From: Candidatus Corynebacterium faecipullorum
GTDB taxonomy: Bacteria > Actinomycetota > Actinomycetes > Mycobacteriales > Mycobacteriaceae
Length of the DNA stretch: 39,018 nt
Reading direction: 5' to 3'
NCBI GenBank assembly: GCA_019114925.1
Contig: DXEO01000079.1
Span: forward strand, 1-39,018
The notes below the pieces were generated by a model, which saw only the letters and a program-made list of their open reading frames with translations, made no database searches and was not told where the DNA came from. This document shows, in pieces, positions 23,032 to 30,418 of this stretch (position 1 is the first letter of the stretch; each line of letters opens with the position of its first letter). The position numbers and the translations under genes were made by a program.

Positions 23032-24114
23032 ATGCGTATTGGCGTACCCAAAGAAATAATGAACAACGAAAACCGCGTCGCGCTGACCCCGAGTGCGGCG
23101 GACACGCTGATTAAAGACGGCCATGAGGTTTTGGTTGAGACCATGGCGGGGGAAGGCGCTTCCTTCCCTGACTCCGAGTATCAGGCCGTCGGTGCGACCA
23201 TCGTGCCCACTGCTGCGGAGGCATGGGCAGCGGAGATGGTGGTCAAGGTTAAGGAACCGCTGAAGTCCGAGTATGGCTACCTGCGCGAGGATCTGCTGCT
23301 GTTTACCTACCTGCACCTAGCCGCGGACCGCCCGTTGACGGAAGCCCTGATGAAGTCGGGTACCACGGCCGTGGCCTACGAGACAGTGACTGATTCTCGC
23401 GGCACCCTGCCATTGCTCACCCCAATGTCCCAGGTAGCTGGTCGTCTTGCAGTAATCGAGGGCGCACATCACCTGCTCTCCACCGAAGGTGGGCGCGGTT
23501 TGCTGGTCGCCGGCGTGCCAGGTACGCGGCCGGCTCGCGTCGTAGTCATCGGCGGTGGCCAGGTGGGGGCGTCGGCAGTCGCGATGGCGCACGGCCTGCG
23601 CGGCGAGGTGACGGTGCTGGACCTTGATCCGCACGTGCTGCAGCGCTTTGATGAGCAGTATCAAGGCAGCGTGCGCACTATCGTGTCGGCCCCATCGGCG
23701 CTGGAGGAAGAGCTGCTGGAGGCGGATCTGGTCATCGGCGCGGTGCTCGTTCCAGGTGCTGCGGCCCCGAAATTAGTGCGCGAGGATGTGGTCAAGCGGA
23801 TGAAGAAGGGCGCCGTGCTTGTCGACGTCGCCATTGACCAAGGCGGCTGCTTCGAGAACTCCCACAAGACCTCGCACGACGAGCCTACCTTTAATGTGCA
23901 TGACACCATCTTCTACTGCGTGGCTAACATGCCGGGCGCGGTAGCGAATACGTCTGCCCGGGCGCTGGGCTCTGCCACTCTGCCCTATATGCGCGCGCTG
24001 GCTGCTGATGGTTTCGACAGTGCAGTTGAGCGCTTCCCGGGCCTAGCTGATGGACTCATGACGCGTGGGGGAGAGCTGGTGTCCCAGCCGGTAAAGGACG
24101 CCTTCGGGCTTTAA
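23032..24114 (+). CDS. ald: Alanine dehydrogenase
   Basis: This 360-residue cytosolic enzyme interconverts L-alanine and pyruvate plus ammonia with NAD(H). The N-terminus MRIGVPKEIMNNENRVALTP is canonical, with substrate-binding Arg 15, Lys 74 (VKVKEP) and His 95 (YLHLAA). The NAD-binding motif VVIGGGQVGASAVAMAHGL lies mid-protein and VDVAIDQGGC is also conserved. An ATG at 23020 touches AAAAGGAG directly and could not use it, so ATG 23032 is chosen although its spacing (12) is long. An alanine/glycine symporter gene lies about 8.5 kb upstream. The stop overlaps the stop of the convergent DASS transporter gene. Confidence 0.95.
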   Translation: MRIGVPKEIMNNENRVALTPSAADTLIKDGHEVLVETMAGEGASFPDSEYQAVGATIVPTAAEAWAAEMVVKVKEPLKSEYGYLREDLLLFTYLHLAADRPLTEALMKSGTTAVAYETVTDSRGTLPLLTPMSQVAGRLAVIEGAHHLLSTEGGRGLLVAGVPGTRPARVVVIGGGQVGASAVAMAHGLRGEVTVLDLDPHVLQRFDEQYQGSVRTIVSAPSALEEELLEADLVIGAVLVPGAAAPKLVREDVVKRMKKGAVLVDVAIDQGGCFENSHKTSHDEPTFNVHDTIFYCVANMPGAVANTSARALGSATLPYMRALAADGFDSAVERFPGLADGLMTRGGELVSQPVKDAFGL

Positions 24115-25589
24115 AGGTTGAGCGCCATCGGCAGCAACGTGAAAGCCACAGCGTAGACCAACACGAAGCCGATGGCGTTGAACCAAATTCCGGTGATGAC
24201 CATCTGACGGATGTTGACTGCCCCGGTTCCGAACGCAATGGCGTTCGGGGCAGAGGCGACAGGCAGCATAAATGCGCACTGGCAGGCCTGAGTGACAACG
24301 ATGGCCATGAGCAGCGGGTCATAGCCCAAGGCCTGGGAAAGCCCGACGACGATGGGCACGAACGTTGCAATCGTGGCCATAGAACTCGTGATTTCTGTCG
24401 TCAGAATGACGATGAGGACGATAAGCGCAAGCGCTACCCAGAAAGGCAGGGCGGTGAGGCCGGAGAACGCTTCACCGATCCATTTATCGAGTCCGCTGTT
24501 GGTGATCTGGCCAGACAGTGCCAGGCCGCCGCCGAAGAGGAGAAGCGTGCCCCACGGGACATCGCGTGCGGTTTCCCAATCCATGAGCATGACCCCGTCT
24601 TGCGGGCGGCCGGGCAGGATGAAGAGGGACATGCCGGCAATCATTGCGATGACGGCGTCGCTAGCCCAGGTGTCTTTGAAAATGAGCGATACAAACATCC
24701 ACGCGAGCGCGGTAATACCAAAGATGATGGCGACGAGGCATTCCCCGAAGCTCATCTTGCCTAAGGCGGCGAGTTCTTTCTGGAACAGCTCCCGACCACC
24801 CGGAATGTCCTCGATTTCGGGTTTCCACACCACTTTCGTGATGATGAACCAGCCCACAAGCGTAAAACTAAGCGCTAGGGGTGTTCCGAAAACCATCCAC
24901 TGCGGGAAGGTGATGGTTGTCCCGATGGCGTCGTTGAGGTAGCCGACCACAAAGGCATTACCCGGGGAGGCAATAATCGTTCCGAAAGCGGAGATGGTTG
25001 CTGCAAAGGCGATGCCAAGCAGAAGACCGGCGCTGAAATTCGAGACCTTCGTCGTGCCGCTTCGCTCCTTAATTAATGCCACCAGGGACGCACCCAGCGG
25101 AATCATCATGAGCGCCGTTGCGGTGTTGGACACCCACATGCCTAAAGCTGCGGTGGCGAGCATCATGCCGAGAATGAGGCGATCGGGTTTTGTTCCCACG
25201 AGGAGAACAATGACGAGCGCGATGCGTCGATGCAGGTTCCAGCGCTGGATGCCGAGGGCGAGGAGGAACCCGCCAAGGAACAAGAAGATGATTTGCGCAG
25301 AATAGGATGCAGCAACATCTTTCATGTCGGCTGTGCCCAAGGCAGGGAAGGCGACCAAAGGAACCATCGCGGTGACGGCGAGGGGGAGGGCCTCGGTTAT
25401 CCACCACGTGCCCATGAGGACGACGATCGCAGCGGTGACGCGGGCATCGAAACCCGCAGATTGTGGCATCGCGAAGTAGGACAAGGCTGCCAGCACAATG
25501 CCTAGAAAGACGCCTGTATAGCGAATATTGCGTGTCCTGCGGGGAAGCGAAGGGGCGGATAGCCCTGGGGAGAGTGAGAGATTGGTCAT
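24111..25589 (-). CDS. DASS-family dicarboxylate:sodium symporter (SLC13-like)
   Basis: This 492-residue polytopic membrane protein belongs to the divalent-anion:sodium symporter family. Two hallmark SNT-type motifs are present: MWVSNTATALMM in the first half and VASAPNAIAFGTG in the second. TEALPLAVTAMVPLV and LLLFGGGLALSGQI also fit. It likely imports C4-dicarboxylates such as succinate, fumarate or malate, as DccT does in C. glutamicum, although sulfate or other anions are possible. The ATG is followed by a hydrophilic 20-residue N-terminus. Its stop codon shares TTAA with that of ald on the other strand. A 14-base dyad lies in its promoter region. Confidence 0.9.
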   Translation of the reverse strand: MTNLSLSPGLSAPSLPRRTRNIRYTGVFLGIVLAALSYFAMPQSAGFDARVTAAIVVLMGTWWITEALPLAVTAMVPLVAFPALGTADMKDVAASYSAQIIFLFLGGFLLALGIQRWNLHRRIALVIVLLVGTKPDRLILGMMLATAALGMWVSNTATALMMIPLGASLVALIKERSGTTKVSNFSAGLLLGIAFAATISAFGTIIASPGNAFVVGYLNDAIGTTITFPQWMVFGTPLALSFTLVGWFIITKVVWKPEIEDIPGGRELFQKELAALGKMSFGECLVAIIFGITALAWMFVSLIFKDTWASDAVIAMIAGMSLFILPGRPQDGVMLMDWETARDVPWGTLLLFGGGLALSGQITNSGLDKWIGEAFSGLTALPFWVALALIVLIVILTTEITSSMATIATFVPIVVGLSQALGYDPLLMAIVVTQACQCAFMLPVASAPNAIAFGTGAVNIRQMVITGIWFNAIGFVLVYAVAFTLLPMALNL

Positions 25590-25610
25590 TTTTAAAAGTT
25601 CGAGTCGGAG

Positions 25611-25624
25611 CTAATTTCTATTAG
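25611..25624 (-). promoter_or_regulatory. Dyad upstream of the DASS transporter gene
   Basis: CTAAT-TTCT-ATTAG is a perfect inverted repeat 21 bases upstream of the start codon. A second dyad, GCTATA (25660-25665) and TATAGC (25677-25682), lies further upstream. Both are candidate operators. Confidence 0.4.
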
Positions 25625-25680
25625 GCGAACAGTATCAGAGCCCTCCCGGAGGCCCCAGAGCTATATTCAACTTTGCTATA

Positions 25681-25694
25681 GCCCTACTTAGGGC
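25681..25694 (-). terminator. Short hairpin at the glbO stop
   Basis: GCCCT and AGGGC pair around ACTT, overlapping the glbO stop codon. It could end the mscS-glbO transcript, but the stem is short. Confidence 0.35.
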
Positions 25695-26077
25695 GCGCGG
25701 TTGATGAGCATCGCTGCCACTCGCTCCATGTGGTCCCAAATCATGGCGCGATAAGCCGGTGGGATGGTCTCCTCGTCGATCTGCGCCAAGGAGTTGCCCA
25801 TGAGCTCGAGCCAGCGATCGTGGGCGGCCATGTCAATGGGGTAGGGTGCATGGCGCATGCGCAGGCGTGGGTGGCCGCGCTGCTCGGAAAAGAGCTGGGG
25901 GCCTCCCCAATACTGCACGAGGAACCAGGTCAGGCGCTGCTGCGCGCCCTCCCAGTCATCGTCCGGGTACATCGGGCCGATGAGATCATCGTCGCGCACC
26001 TGGGCGTAGAAACCGCCGACTAGTTTCTCAAAGGTCTCCATTCCGCCGATGGCTTCGTACACGCTTGTTGCTTGCAC
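25688..26077 (-). CDS. glbO: Group II truncated haemoglobin (trHbO)
   Basis: This 129-residue haem protein closely follows mycobacterial GlbO. B10 Tyr is at 24 (GGFYAQV), CD1 Tyr at 37 (MYPDDDW), proximal His at 76 in EQRGHPRLRMRHAP, and G8 Trp at 89. The motif QYWGGPQLFSEQRGHPRLRM is typical. Group II truncated globins bind O2 tightly and are linked to oxidation chemistry or protection from NO and peroxides. The GTG start at 26077 lies two bases after the mscS stop, with AAAGGAAG inside the end of mscS as ribosome binding site, so the two genes are coupled. Confidence 0.94.
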   Translation of the reverse strand: MQATSVYEAIGGMETFEKLVGGFYAQVRDDDLIGPMYPDDDWEGAQQRLTWFLVQYWGGPQLFSEQRGHPRLRMRHAPYPIDMAAHDRWLELMGNSLAQIDEETIPPAYRAMIWDHMERVAAMLINRAP

Positions 26078-26079
26078 GC

Positions 26080-27081
26080 CTAATCTTCCTTTCGCGTCAG
26101 GCCAGGTTCTTCCAGATCAAAGATAGCCATCCCCCGTGGATAGGGTGTGGTAATTCCTTCCGTATGCATGGCGGTGAGGATTTTCGCCTGCATCGCGCGC
26201 TGCACATCCCATTGCTTGCCCGGTAGCGTCTTGACGGAAACACGGTAGGACATGTGGTCAACTTCCAAGCTGGACATGCCGTTGACCGTGGGCTTGGCCA
26301 GGATGAAGTCCTTGATGTCGGGGTTGCGGGCGGCGTCCTCTGCCGCGGAGGTGATGACATCGACTGCTCGGGTGGGGTCATTGCTCAGCGCGATGGGGAC
26401 CTGCACGCGGGCAACGGAGTAGCGGTCGGAATGGTTGGCCACCTGCAAGATTTCGCCGTTGCGGACGTACCACAGCGCACCATCGATATCGCGGACCGTG
26501 GTGATGCGCAGGGAGATGGATTCCACGTCGCCGAAGACCCCGTTGCCGAGGTCGATGGTGTCACCGATGCCGTACTGGTCCTCCATGAGCATGAAGATGC
26601 CGGACAGGAAGTCCTTGACCAGCGCCTGGGCGCCGAAACCAAGGGCGACACCAACCACGCCGGCCGAAGCCACGAGCGGGGCGACGTTGACTCCGAGCTT
26701 GTCCAAGATGGCGAGCACTGCCCACACCCAGACAAATATGGCCACCGCAGAGCGGCCGACGCCGGCGAGAGTCTGGATGCGGGAGGTGCGCCGTGCCTCC
26801 TGCGTTTGCTCGAGGACTTTGTCGGTTGTTCGGTGAGTTTTGCGCGGGGAGAGCGGCGAGCTGAGCTTGCCCTTCTTGATGCTGTTGTCGGCCAGCTTGG
26901 TGATGAGTCGGCGTAGCAGCCAACTGCCGATGATGGCGACGATGAGGATGAGCGCGATGCCGATGGGCTTGTCGATGAGCCAGGACTGCATGTTTTCTGT
27001 TTGCCACCAGCGGGTGACCGCGTCGACAGCCCCATCGGTCTGCACGGCGGAAGCGCTGAGGTATGCGGTTGGTCTGGTCAC
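26080..27081 (-). CDS. Small-conductance mechanosensitive channel (MscS family)
   Basis: This 333-residue inner-membrane protein has three predicted helices. The pore-lining TM3 is clear: VAPLVASAGVVGVALGFGAQ, followed by ALVKDFLSGIFMLMEDQYGIG (in parts). The beta domain follows, with GDTIDLGNGVFGDVESISLR and VRNGEILQVANHS. A basic linker precedes TM2. MscS channels release solutes on hypo-osmotic shock; some corynebacterial MscS proteins also export glutamate, but this one lacks the long C-terminal extension of MscCG. GTG 27081 has AAAGGA five bases upstream. It is divergent from metB and co-transcribed with glbO. Confidence 0.92.
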   Translation of the reverse strand: MTRPTAYLSASAVQTDGAVDAVTRWWQTENMQSWLIDKPIGIALILIVAIIGSWLLRRLITKLADNSIKKGKLSSPLSPRKTHRTTDKVLEQTQEARRTSRIQTLAGVGRSAVAIFVWVWAVLAILDKLGVNVAPLVASAGVVGVALGFGAQALVKDFLSGIFMLMEDQYGIGDTIDLGNGVFGDVESISLRITTVRDIDGALWYVRNGEILQVANHSDRYSVARVQVPIALSNDPTRAVDVITSAAEDAARNPDIKDFILAKPTVNGMSSLEVDHMSYRVSVKTLPGKQWDVQRAMQAKILTAMHTEGITTPYPRGMAIFDLEEPGLTRKED

Positions 27082-27114
27082 GTGTGTCCTTTCTGCTATC
27101 GCTCACGACTGACG

Positions 27115-27129
27115 CCTACCGATGGTAGG
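27115..27129. promoter_or_regulatory. Perfect dyad between mscS and metB
   Basis: CCTACC-GAT-GGTAGG is a perfect 15-base inverted repeat in the 115-base divergent region. It is a candidate operator for mscS-glbO, metB or both. Confidence 0.45.
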
Positions 27130-27168
27130 GAAGAGAGTTGAATATAAAAAGCTAGTCTTTCTCGCAAC

Positions 27169-27188
27169 TGAACAGCTTGGTCTAGACT
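27169..27188 (+). promoter_or_regulatory. McbR-like box overlapping the metB -10
   Basis: TGAAC-AGCTTG-GTCTA (27169-27184) matches 8 of 10 bases of the McbR site TAGAC-N6-GTCTA. It runs into TAGACT (27183-27188), the likely -10, which is eight bases before ATG 27197. A repressor bound here would block the promoter. Confidence 0.5.
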
Positions 27189-27196
27189 TGTGTCTC

Positions 27197-28357
27197 ATGA
27201 CTGACAACCGCACTCTTGGCTTTTCCTCCCGTTCCATCCATGCCGGTTACCAGCCGGATCCCTACATGGGATCCATCAACGTACCGATCTATGCCTCCAC
27301 CACGTACCAACAGGATGGCCTCGCGCAGCTGCGCGGCGGCTATGAGTACGGGCGCGTGGCCAACCCCACCGTTCACTCTCTGGAGAAAACTCTCGCCGCG
27401 CTAGAGAACGCCGAGTGCGCCCGCTGTTTCGCCACGGGCATGGCGGCCGTAGATACCCTCATCCGCATCCTTGTGCGCCCTGGCGACCACGTCATCCTCG
27501 GCAACGATGCCTATGGCGGCATGTACCGTCTCTTACACCATGATTACGGCGAGTGGGGTATCGAGCTGTCCATCGTCAACACCGCCGATACCGCGGCGGT
27601 GGAGGCGGCGTTGAAGGAGAACACCAAGCTCATCTGGTTGGAGACCCCGACCAACCCAGCGACGACAATCACGGATATCGCTGCTGTTGCTAAGGCGGTC
27701 AAGGCGGCTGGCGACGCCCAGATCGTCGTCGACAACACCTTTGCCACTCCCTACCTGCAGAACCCTTTGGAGCTAGGTGCGGATCACGTCCTGCACTCCA
27801 CCACAAAGTACCTGGGCGGCCACTCGGATGTGCTGGGCGGCGCGGTCGTGACCAACTCCGCGGAGATGGATGAGCGCCTGCTGTACTTCCAAGGCAACGT
27901 CGGTGCGGTGTCCTCGCCTTTCGACGCCTACCTCACCGCCCGCGGCATCAAGACCTTGGAAGTCCGCATGGATCGCCACTGTTCCAATGCGCAGGCTGTG
28001 GCGGAGTTCTTGGAATCCCGTCCAGAGGTCAAGCAGGTTCTTTACCCGGGCCTGCCCTCGCACCCGGGCCACGAGCTGGCGAAGAAGCAGATGCGCGGCT
28101 TCGGCGGCATGATGTCCGTGCGCTTCCACAGCGAGGAGCATGCCCGCCAGATTTGCCTCAACACCAAGCTCATCTCGCTGGCGGAGTCCCTCGGCGGTGT
28201 GGAGTCCCTCATCGAGCACCCGCAGAACATGACGCACATCTCCGCGGAGGGCTCCGAGCTCGTCCCGCCAGCAGACCTCGTGCGCATCTCCGTGGGTATC
28301 GAGTCCATTGATGATCTGCTCGCGGACCTGGAGCAAGCGCTCGACGCCCTAGCTTAA
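27197..28357 (+). CDS. metB: Cystathionine gamma-synthase
   Basis: This 386-residue PLP enzyme is of the Cys/Met metabolism family. It joins O-acetylhomoserine (or O-succinylhomoserine) with cysteine to form cystathionine in methionine synthesis. The PLP lysine is K204 in HSTTKYLGGHSD. YEYGRVANPT and LIWLETPTNP are typical, and SLAESLGGVESLIEHP is the C-terminal family motif. MetB and cystathionine gamma-lyases are similar, so a lyase role is not excluded, but length and N-terminus fit corynebacterial MetB. ATG 27197 was chosen because TAGACT sits eight bases upstream; the longer frame from 27122 runs through the promoter. An McbR-like site covers that promoter. Confidence 0.92.
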   Translation: MTDNRTLGFSSRSIHAGYQPDPYMGSINVPIYASTTYQQDGLAQLRGGYEYGRVANPTVHSLEKTLAALENAECARCFATGMAAVDTLIRILVRPGDHVILGNDAYGGMYRLLHHDYGEWGIELSIVNTADTAAVEAALKENTKLIWLETPTNPATTITDIAAVAKAVKAAGDAQIVVDNTFATPYLQNPLELGADHVLHSTTKYLGGHSDVLGGAVVTNSAEMDERLLYFQGNVGAVSSPFDAYLTARGIKTLEVRMDRHCSNAQAVAEFLESRPEVKQVLYPGLPSHPGHELAKKQMRGFGGMMSVRFHSEEHARQICLNTKLISLAESLGGVESLIEHPQNMTHISAEGSELVPPADLVRISVGIESIDDLLADLEQALDALA

Positions 28358-28363
28358 AACCGC

Positions 28364-28400
28364 CGCAAGCGCCAAGGCAGTGTGAGCCTCGGCGCTTGCG
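28364..28400. terminator. Hairpin between metB and the convergent FAD protein gene
   Basis: CGCAAGCGCC (28364-28373) and GGCGCTTGCG (28391-28400) form a perfect 10-base stem around a 17-base loop. No T-tract follows. Confidence 0.65.
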
Positions 28401-28410
28401 CTGTGCGTGA

Positions 28411-30300
28411 TTAGAGGGAAGTGAGCAGTGAGCCGGCCGTGCGGTCGGTTTCCTGCAGCATGAGCGGGTCCGTGCCCGGCATGGGGGAGATGGTGGTATC
28501 CGGCCACTGCGAATAGGTGGGGATACCGACGATGTGCAGGCGCGAGTCCTCGGTTCCTCCGGGGTTGACCACGCGGCGGTTCCATGTTGTCTCCGGTGAG
28601 CCGGTGGCCTGGCCGTGGTCGACGAAGGCACGCACGCGCCCGTTGAGGGACACCGCGAGTGGATCGCCGGCGCGGCGGACATCGGGGGAGTGCATCCAGG
28701 CGTCGATAAGCCAGGTGGAGGAAGCCTCGCCGTGGGCGGTGCGCAGCGTGAACTTCTCGCCGATCTCCAGCTGGGGGCGCTGGCCTAGGAAGGTGACGAG
28801 GCCGGCGTCGACAAGCGCGAGCAGCTGGCGGGTGCGGAAGAGCGGCGGGCCGGAGCCCACCATCTGCCCGAAGGCCATGAACTCCTTGTAGGTGCTGGTG
28901 CGGGACTCCCACGTCATCCGGCCTTCCGAACCGGCGATGGAGGAGGGCTTACGCGCGGCCGAGATGGCCCACAGTGCGGACTTCAGCGGGGAATCGGCGG
29001 CGGCGACGGCCTCGACGATATCGCGCGCCAAACCTTCGGCGATGTACTCGGTGATCTCGGCGTTCTCAGTGTCCTTGAAGTCCGCCAGCGGGTGCGCCCA
29101 GTGCGCAAGGTCGAGCGGCTCAGTCGATGCGCCGTCGAGCGCGACGCGCAGCTGATCCGCCATGCCCCGAAGATCCGCGGCGCTGAGCTCCGTGGAATCG
29201 ATCGTGGCGAGGATATCCTCGAGCGGGCGCTGCAGGGCATCCGGTGCCACCCGCGCCTGGTTCTCGTAGTACTCGGCGTAGGCATCGCGCAGGATGTGCG
29301 GCAGCAGTTGCGTGCCGAAGTCCAGCTCCGCATCCGGATTGAGCGCGGCGACTGCGGCCCGGAAGCGGGTCAGCGCGGCCTTCGGTGGCAGCGCGTGGTA
29401 CTCCGACTTCGGGATATAGGGGTAGCCGCGGCCGGAGGAGACGATAAAGTGCGGTTCCTCGCCGTTCGGCTCATAGCGCAGGCCGGAGCGGGTAGAGGGG
29501 TCCTCCACGAACTCGCCGCCCCGGTCGATGGTGAGCAGCGCCATGACGTCGAAGAAACCCATGCCCAAACCGCGGACCAGGACCTTCTCGCCCGCAGGAA
29601 CCTCAGACACCGGCTGCTCCACGGGGTTATCCGGGCGCACCCAGTGCAAGCCGGAATCCGCAGCTTCGGCCAGCGCGCGCTCGGATTCGTTCAGGGCAGG
29701 TACCTGCCAGCCATAGGCCAGGACGGTGGCGTCGGCGGTGACGGTGGTGCCGTCGGAAAGCTTGATGGCGTCCTGCTCACCGCGCTCCTCCACGGACAGC
29801 GCGCGGGCGCGGTGCTGGACGACGTCCACGTTCTCTGGCAGCTGCGCCAGCGCAACCTTGAAAACCCACTCCAGGTAGGCGCCGTAGAGCGCACGGGAGG
29901 GGTTGGATTCCGGGCGGGTCTGCGCGAGCTCTTCGGCAAAAGAGGCAGCAAGCCCTTCGCGTGGCGGGTGGGAATCATAAAGCTCCAGCTTGGCAGGCGC
30001 GATGTCGGGGCGCTCGCCGCGCAGAAGCTGAATCCACTCATAGAGGATGGGGCCTTCAAGTACCGGCGCGGTGGTCGTGGAGCCGGGCTCGGTAAACAAC
30101 GTGACCGCGCCAGCCAACGTGTTCATGCACAGCGTGCGGGTCTGCTCCGTATCCCAAATGCGACCAGCGCCCAGCGGGGCATCGTCGATGATGTGGAGGC
30201 GCAGGGGTGAATGAAGGGGGGTCGCGCGCAGGTGGGCTGCGAGGCGCTCGACCAGCGAGATACCACGCGGGCCGGCCCCGACGATGGCGATGGCGGGCAT
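28411..30300 (-). CDS. FAD/NAD(P)-binding oxidoreductase (HpyO/CreE-like N-terminal domain)
   Basis: This 629-residue soluble flavoprotein starts MPAIAIVGAGPRGISLVERL, a dinucleotide-binding motif of the NAD_binding_9 type (PF13454). InterPro associates that family with FAD-dependent urate hydroxylase HpyO and the aspartate N-monooxygenase CreE. Further motifs include APLGAGRIWDTEQTRTLCMN, DATVLAYGW and VRGLGMGFFDVMALLTIDRG near residue 240. There is no transmembrane segment. ATG 30300 is used; a TTG at 30315 is upstream. It is divergent from a dipeptide-type ABC transporter, and a perfect McbR box lies between them. I infer that it oxidises or reduces a sulfur-related or imported substrate; the reaction is unknown. 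Confidence 0.8.
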   Translation of the reverse strand: MPAIAIVGAGPRGISLVERLAAHLRATPLHSPLRLHIIDDAPLGAGRIWDTEQTRTLCMNTLAGAVTLFTEPGSTTTAPVLEGPILYEWIQLLRGERPDIAPAKLELYDSHPPREGLAASFAEELAQTRPESNPSRALYGAYLEWVFKVALAQLPENVDVVQHRARALSVEERGEQDAIKLSDGTTVTADATVLAYGWQVPALNESERALAEAADSGLHWVRPDNPVEQPVSEVPAGEKVLVRGLGMGFFDVMALLTIDRGGEFVEDPSTRSGLRYEPNGEEPHFIVSSGRGYPYIPKSEYHALPPKAALTRFRAAVAALNPDAELDFGTQLLPHILRDAYAEYYENQARVAPDALQRPLEDILATIDSTELSAADLRGMADQLRVALDGASTEPLDLAHWAHPLADFKDTENAEITEYIAEGLARDIVEAVAAADSPLKSALWAISAARKPSSIAGSEGRMTWESRTSTYKEFMAFGQMVGSGPPLFRTRQLLALVDAGLVTFLGQRPQLEIGEKFTLRTAHGEASSTWLIDAWMHSPDVRRAGDPLAVSLNGRVRAFVDHGQATGSPETTWNRRVVNPGGTEDSRLHIVGIPTYSQWPDTTISPMPGTDPLMLQETDRTAGSLLTSL

Positions 30301-30320
30301 ATAAATCAACCTCAAACTTT

Positions 30321-30336
30321 TAGACTGTGCTGTCTA
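30321..30336. promoter_or_regulatory. Perfect McbR box
   Basis: TAGAC-TGTGCT-GTCTA equals the published C. glutamicum McbR consensus TAGAC-N6-GTCTA. It stands 21 bases from the FAD protein start and about 83 bases from the transporter gene start. A possible -10, TAATAC (30343-30348), places the box in the -35 region of the transporter promoter. Confidence 0.85.
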
Positions 30337-30418
30337 GTGGAATAATACAGCTCAGTATGTGTTGTGTTAAATCCAGAGACCAACACAAACCGACTATCGA
30401 CTTTCTGAAAGCATTACC

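Noticed and set aside
27122..27196. Upstream extension of metB
   Set aside because: It covers the McbR-like box and -10, and the residues are unlike MetB. ATG 27197 gives the family length.
29092..30210. Plus-strand open frame opposite the FAD/NAD(P)-binding protein
   Set aside because: The minus-strand product has a proper dinucleotide-binding motif and family blocks; the plus-strand product does not.
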